Positions 59,358 to 64,000 of a stretch of DNA of 64,000 bases are shown here, piece after piece (the stretch's first letter is position 1; each line of letters starts with the position of its first letter). Source of the stretch: Mantis religiosa (lineage: Eukaryota > Arthropoda > Insecta > Mantodea > Mantidae); assembly GCA_030765055.1 (NCBI GenBank), contig CM060947.1, positions 53,794,395-53,858,394 of the forward strand, in the 5' to 3' direction. Both the position numbers and the translations under genes were made by a program. The notes below the pieces were generated by a model. The model was not told the DNA's origin, made no database searches, and saw nothing but the letters and a program-made list of their open reading frames with translations.

Positions 59358-60361
59358 TGAAGTGTATCTCTATATTGTCTACAGTGCAACAATTTCTTGT
59401 TCTTCAACTGGTGTTCACATTAGAACTTTTTTCGAATATAGCAAAGTCAAAAGTTACCAATATTTCCTCTACATATGTGATTGTCTTTCAATTCATATTT
59501 TGCTGGTTAATGATTTCTTATAGACTAGCAGAATTGCAACTCTTGTTTCGTATATTATGAATTCATTTTAACCTATGGACATTACTTCTAATACCAATCA
59601 ATAATTTCGGTACGGTGAAACCTATAGTAGTGTCCACGCTGGTGGACATTGCCTTCTCCTGATGCTGTGTGCTAACACTCAGCAGGATTGAGGTAAAATT
59701 ACAGTGACAGTATGGAAACAGGGCGGGCGAGAAAGTTTACGCGTAATTGTACGTCTAGAACTTTGCACAAGCCACATGCATTTGTCCATAAGCTAAGTGG
59801 CATACTAGTGGCTGCTTAAAACGTGCCCAATTGAAGAAGTACTGCGAGCTGTTGCGAAATTCCATTGAGTTTAGAAAAGTCGCAACTACCAAATCTAAGT
59901 CCCGTTTAACAAAATCCAGAGAAACATCAACCAATAATTACGTGAAGTACAAAAGGCTAGGTTAGGATAGGATAGGATAGGATCTTACGGAGGGATTTTA
60001 CCACTGCGATCAGCTCTTATTTATTGTACCTATTCCCCGGGAGGAAGGATGAAGCGACAGGAGACAGAGATGGCCGACGCAAGGTGCTACGACAGGTCAG
60101 ATGGCAGGTTTCCTACATTTGACCAGTTGGAAACTCCCCGACAGACCAGTACAACCGATATTCCACCCACTGTGATCCTGAAACTGCCAACTAAACTGGC
60201 CCGGAGAGCGAAGACCACACTACCAGTGGAGGAAATGTTTATCACGAGATCATCCTGCTATGCACCAGCGAGATTTCCGACACATCCACCCTGAAAGACC
60301 CCACCAGATGATAGATGATATGAAACAATAATGAAGATGAAATGGACACGAAATTCGGGTG
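59358..60361. other. unassigned DNA with one GC-rich open frame
   Basis: Includes a short (AGGAT)n run at 59965-59983. The frame at 60049-60294 (81 codons, MKRQETEMADARCYDRSDGR at its start) is richer in GC than its surroundings and uses diverse codons, but I recognise no domain. It could be an exon or a decayed element. Confidence 0.35.
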
Positions 60362-60363
60362 AT

Positions 60364-61621
60364 GTAAAATAAGGTCTCCAAGGCGCTGGAGCCGTGAGGA
60401 ACGCTATTACGCGAGATCCGGCAACACTGACCTGTAGCTTCACTCCTTCAAACTCTCACAACAACGAACCCGCTGCAACTACTAGGCTTGGCTGGGCAGC
60501 CGTTTACGATGGAGCTTCCTATCACTTCTGCCACCAAGTGCGAGTTGCGTGCAGTGATCCTTTTTTTTTTAGTGCTAAGGGCACTACTCCCACTGAAATT
60601 CATCGCCAGTTAAGCAAAGACTATGGGCCACAGTGTATGGACGTCAAAAACGTGCGAAAGTGGGCCAGAGAGCTCAAAGACGGACGTAGAAGCGTCCATT
60701 CTGGTCGGGCTTCGGTTTCAGCCGAAACAACTGCAACAGTGGAGCAAGAAATGCTTAAAGATCGGCGTGTGACAGTTCACGAGCTGTGCGAACTTATCCC
60801 TGAAGTCAGTAAGACTACGATTAACAAGATTTTGACCGAACATTTGCATTATCGCAAGGTATGTGCGAGGTGGGTCCCCAAAATGCTCACCGAAGACCAT
60901 AAACGGCAACGTGCTGAAGCGGCCCACCGATTCCTGTAGCACTATGCAGAACAGGGCGAGGAATTGTTGGATTCAATTGTCACTGGGGATGAAACCGGGG
61001 TGCAATACACAATACCAGAAACTAAAAAAAGTTCACGTCAATGGCGGCATTCGAATTCGCCGAAGCCACGTAAGTTCAAACATACATTTTCTGCCGGCAA
61101 ATGATCGCCAGTGTGTTCTGGGACAGAAAAGGTGTTTTGTTGTGCGAGTTTATGCCTACCGTCACAACAATAAATGCCGTTGGCTACTGTGAGGCTTTAA
61201 AAATTGCGACGTGCCATTCAAAATCGAAGGAAGGGAATGCTGACGAAGGGATGATTTTTCATCATATTGCACGTCCCCATATTGCAAATGCAACGACTGA
61301 TCTCCTGTTTCAGTTAGGAGAGACAGTTCAGACTTAGCCCCTAGTGATTATCATTTGTTTCCTGAGTTGAAGTCACACCTGGGTGGAACACATTTCCAGA
61401 CCGACGATGATTTGAAAAACGAGTGAGGCTGCCAGCGCAACTTGGCGGGAGAGTGCTATGACAACAGTATACAAAAACTGCCACAGCACATGTAAAAGTG
61501 CATCGATCGCAAGGGTGATTACGTTGAAAAATAGCTGTAAGTTCCACCTTTCCATCAATATAACATTCATTGACAATAAACATGTTTTCTATATTAAATA
61601 AAATTGGAGACTTCATTTTAC
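60364..61621 (+). mobile_element. mariner transposon with matching ends
   Basis: The left end GTAAAATAAGGTCTCCAA (60364-60381) and the right end, read in reverse GTAAAATGAAGTCTCCAA (61604-61621), match at 16 of 18, giving an element of about 1.26 kb. The outermost bases and TA duplication are decayed. The transposase is on the plus strand and is broken. Unlike the 4.9 kb copy it shows several indels. Confidence 0.88.
60511..61535 (+). pseudogene. mariner transposase pseudogene
   Basis: From MELPITSATKCELRAVIR (in a second frame, before a T-run frameshift near 60570) the protein continues GTTPTEIHRQLSKDYGPQCM, then SKTTINKILTEHLHYRKVCA, RWVPKMLTEDHKRQ, a stop after AAHRFL, then VTGDETG (first Asp; the usual Trp is Gly). 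SVFWDRKGVLLCEF follows. At the second Asp the sequence is FHHIARPHIAN: the Asp-Asn pair is lost by a small deletion. The YSPDL box is also deleted, with similarity resuming at APSDYHLFPELKSHL and ending KGDYVEK. It is inactive, since at least one catalytic residue is gone. Confidence 0.88.
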
Positions 61622-61768
61622 GCACACACCTCTTAATTAACCTATCCAGCATTCGCCTGGTGACCCGGAAAACCTCAGAGAAAGGCCATGGGTGAGGTAG
61701 GCCGGCCACGGGAATCGAAACCGGACCACAGACGAAACTGCCTGAGCCATGCCGCTCGGTTAAAAGTT
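61622..61768 (-). repeat. SINE-B head fragment
   Basis: In reverse: CCGAGCGGCATGGCTCAGGC, the B-box GGTTTCGATTCCCGTGG, CCGGCCTACC, GGTTTTCCGGGTCACCAGGC and GGATAGGTTAATTA, matching the first 130 nt of SINE-B. It directly adjoins the mariner right end. Confidence 0.85.
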
Positions 61769-62205
61769 AAGATACTCTTGTAGCCAAGCCGCCACTGCAC
61801 ATTAATCACCAATTAATATTTTATGTACCTCCAACGTTGAACTAGTAATTTTGGACCAGCCTGTAGCCGACCACAGCAAAGACTATACACAATAGCCTGC
61901 TGTTAGCAGACAATTAATGAATCACTTAATTGATCTGGGCGCACAAAGCATTCCAACACACGCGAGCGCGGAATTCCAGCTTTCCCAGGTGTGATGAAAT
62001 GCGAGAGAAATATCTCGAATATTTACCTTCTTACTCCTCATTATAACACTTCCGCCTCTCTACCTTAGTTTCAAGGGAACATTAACTTCATAAAATTAAC
62101 AGACATTTCTCAACTCTTAAATTGCATAACTTTTATTAAATTCTCTATAGCATTGCATTCACGGCAAATTGTAGTTTTGAAGATCCTAAAAGGAAAAAAA
62201 AGACT
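61769..62205. other. unassigned DNA
   Basis: No recognised feature. Confidence 0.4.
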
Positions 62206-62496
62206 TTAATGTTCTCTAACACGTAATGTGTAGGTAGAGGAATCCACCCATGGAGACGCAGATAACAGGTCCCTCAGTACTGTGAGGGGAGTGAGTAGCT
62301 TCGATAGGCAGCGAGGCTTCTTGTCTGGTAGTTGCACGATGCTGACCACATTCTCTTCCTGTATTCCAGTGGCCACCATCTCAATGCATAGTGTGCACAG
62401 TAGGTCGTGCAAGTTTACCCGTTGCACGCCGGAATAGTCTACCGTGCACTCCTTAGCCTTCAGAGCAGTGGCGGAATGCCGATCTTGCAATTTCAA
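62206..62496 (-). other. unidentified open frame, possible exon
   Basis: 96 codons on the minus strand containing KECTVDYSGVQRVNLHDLLC, TLCIEMVATGIQEENVVSIV and KKPRCLSKLLTPLTVLRDLL. Base composition is clearly richer in GC than the flanks and the residue mix looks protein-like, unlike most frames here. I recognise no domain. There is a possible AG acceptor upstream in reverse (TTGCACAG) but no convincing pyrimidine tract. It could be a terminal exon of a host gene or part of an unknown element. Confidence 0.35.
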
Positions 62497-62719
62497 TGCA
62501 ATTTACTGTGCAATAATATGATCGAATTGTAATATGAAGAATATAATTGTTGTATAAATTATTTTAATTGTTTCTTTCATTATCGTTCAACTATGTACCT
62601 TTATTTTAATAAAAAACAAATGAACAATAAATTGATAGTTTAAACAAAATGAAAATAATCGACAATCTACTTACAATAGAGCAATATTAAATAACAGCTC
62701 GAAGAAAAGCAACATGCAC

Positions 62720-63290
62720 AACATATTAGTTGGAACCAAGTTTTCTGCATTTTTGTTGTCTCTTTTGACACACTAGTTTTTCAAAATTATGTATCTGTAT
62801 TTGTGCAGCAGCTAGTCTAAGTTGACATTTTAAGATCTGATCGGACAGTTAAATTCTGCAGTGGTTAGCGAAAAAGAAATTGTTCGGATCCACAAACCAG
62901 CGGCATTTCTATGTAGTCGAGGAAAAGTAGTTTTTTGAAAATTTAAATATAAATCACTCAAACTAATTATATTTTGGCATTTATTTTTCATTTGACGATT
63001 GCATTGTAAATCGATAAGTTCAAGCTGCAATTCAGATGGAACATTATCAACATCTGTAGAGTAAGGTTCAGCAAATATTTCGAAAATTGGCTCTAATTAC
63101 ATCACGTCTTGAAACCTATTCTGAAATTCTTGGTCCAACTCTCATAATATTTGAACATATTCTTGCAAGTCCAAGACCTGAACAAACTGCTGAACTGTTG
63201 AGAGCTTTGGGAAATGTACCAAGTTCTTTAAGGTTAACTGCCTTTCCCAAAAGGATAGTTTCATTTTTAATGCTCTGATACTATCACTTT
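62720..63290 (-). pseudogene. hAT (SCAND3/ZBED-type) transposase C-terminal remnant
   Basis: Minus-strand translation gives ELDQEFQNRFQDVM, a stop, then FEIFAEPYSTDVDNVPSELQ followed by LELIDLQCNRQMKNKC, LSDLYLNFQKTTFPRLHRNA and, further on, LRLAAAQIQIHNFEKLVCQK. The string LELIDLQC, the following FPxLxxxA and the closing LRxA segment are hallmarks of the C-terminal part of hAT transposases domesticated as SCAND3/ZBED/GTF2I-repeat proteins. Stops are present and the ends were not found. It is a different hAT from that at 38.9 kb. Confidence 0.7.
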
Positions 63291-63812
63291 CTATAAAAAA
63301 GGAAGCACTTACCATGAAGGCATAAATGTAGGAGTAGATGTCCCATGTGTCACATTACATTCTCCAACCGACATTATGTTTACGAAAACCGCAAGAGACG
63401 AGAGACAACACTGCTGTCCAATTCCACGTCTTGTCTCAAACTGAAGTCGCACGGCACTCGTGGCAGTGCTACCTCATTTGCTCTAGCACAAAATCGATCC
63501 ATTTGGTGACCGCAGCTGTATAGGATAGATGATCACCAGACATCGGATTGCATACACCTTGGAAATCAATGTACGCACACAGGTAATAAACAAGGCCAAG
63601 CGAGACATCAACACACTCCGTGTCAACAAGTATACCGGTGAGCTCTGTGTGTCCACTCCGGTACATATACAAAATGTAACCGACGTTACAATATGGCATC
63701 CTCCTTGCTTTCGATGCGAGAATTACAGTGAACAACCATGTACATTCGTAAATTGTCGAATGTGAATTTTCTGCGCTTTTCGCTGAAACAATATAATATG
63801 ATATGATACGAT
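63291..63812. other. unassigned DNA
   Basis: No recognised feature. Overlapping frames at 63469-63735 (minus) and 63529-63765 (plus) have no motif. Confidence 0.4.
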
Positions 63813-64000
63813 ATATATTTATTTACCTTGTTGTTAGCTTGGCTTACATGACACCCTGGTCTTCTGCTCTGCCAGGTAGCTCTTAACCTCCATGCCTCCT
63901 TGTTACTTAATCCCATTCTTCCACCATATCTTCCTTTCTTATATTCTTTACATTTCTGGCCCATTTTTCTTTTACTTTCTGCAAGAAATCACCAATACTT
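63813..64000 (-). repeat. LINE 3' end, second copy, cut by window edge
   Basis: CTTGGCTTACATGACACCCT, GGTCTTCTGCTCTGCCAGG, CTCTTAACCTCCATGCC and TTTCTGGCCCATTT occur in the same order at 46.23-46.42 kb. Left of it is a short ATATGAT repeat. The rest of the element lies beyond the window. Confidence 0.85.

Noticed and set aside
59960..59985. Insect telomeric (TTAGG)n repeat
   Set aside because: The run is AGGAT units and very short; only one TTAGG is present.
61786..62475. DNA transposon bounded by CCGCCACTGC and GCAGTGGCGG
   Set aside because: The two words face outward, opposite to what terminal inverted repeats CAGTGGCGG... would require.
1..64000. CRISPR array, operon or bacterial-type system
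   Set aside because: The window is eukaryotic: microsatellites, SINEs, LINEs and no dense coding. No regularly spaced repeats with unique spacers were seen.

Overview
The window reads as repeat-rich, AT-rich nuclear DNA of an animal, most likely an arthropod and probably an insect with a large genome. The evidence is the mobile-element mix: several mariner lineages with D34D transposases, jockey/CR1-like and RTE-like LINEs, hAT and pogo/Tigger elements, a Helitron end and many tRNA-derived SINE-like repeats. I could not name the species. I found no host protein-coding gene, rRNA or functional tRNA that I would defend. Nearly every recognisable protein stretch is a transposase, reverse transcriptase, RNase H or helicase remnant. 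Two or three short open frames (60.05-60.29 kb, 62.2-62.5 kb, 36.4-36.7 kb) could be host exons but are unidentified.

Layout. 0-7 kb: a GAAA microsatellite; a non-autonomous hAT element carrying a tRNA-like repeat that itself carries a SINE; a tRNA-headed repeat split by a young 5'-truncated LINE with an open RT frame and a (GAA)n tail inside a 12-bp target duplication; an almost intact mariner with perfect inverted repeats; and a SINE. 7-12.8 kb: unassigned AT-rich DNA with one 160-bp tandem duplication. 12.8-18.4 kb: a jockey-like LINE remnant, several SINEs, and a pogo/Tigger element with a SINE inserted in it. 18.4-25.3 kb: two X-box-like palindromes, a LINE RNase H remnant abutting a broken mariner, a SINE next to a TG tract, and a recent 192-bp duplication. 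25.3-36 kb: mostly unassigned, with a long-inverted-repeat element near 31.3-31.9 kb and a dispersed repeat split by a CR1/jockey-like LINE. 36-46 kb: SINEs, a CA tract, a degenerate tandem array, a hAT with transposase remnant, and a deleted mariner. 46-57 kb: a LINE 3' end, SINEs, tRNA-like repeats, and an exact 48-bp tandem duplication. 57-64 kb: a Helitron 3' end, a cluster of tRNA-like repeats with a large inverted-repeat structure, a third mariner with matching ends, a second hAT remnant, and a second copy of the LINE 3' end running off the window.

The elements do not form a pathway. What links them is nesting, which gives a relative order of insertion: the tRNA-Val-like SINE (here SINE-A, 11 copies) sits inside Tigger and inside another repeat, so it is among the younger families, and several copies keep target-site duplications. 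The item I would follow up first is the repeat family with a 73-nt tRNA-shaped core (here SINE-D). Its copies conserve about 150 nt upstream of the tRNA-like part and only a short tail downstream, the reverse of a normal SINE, and one copy is enclosed by 100-bp inverted arms. Family names SINE-A to SINE-E and Repeat-1/2 are local labels only.
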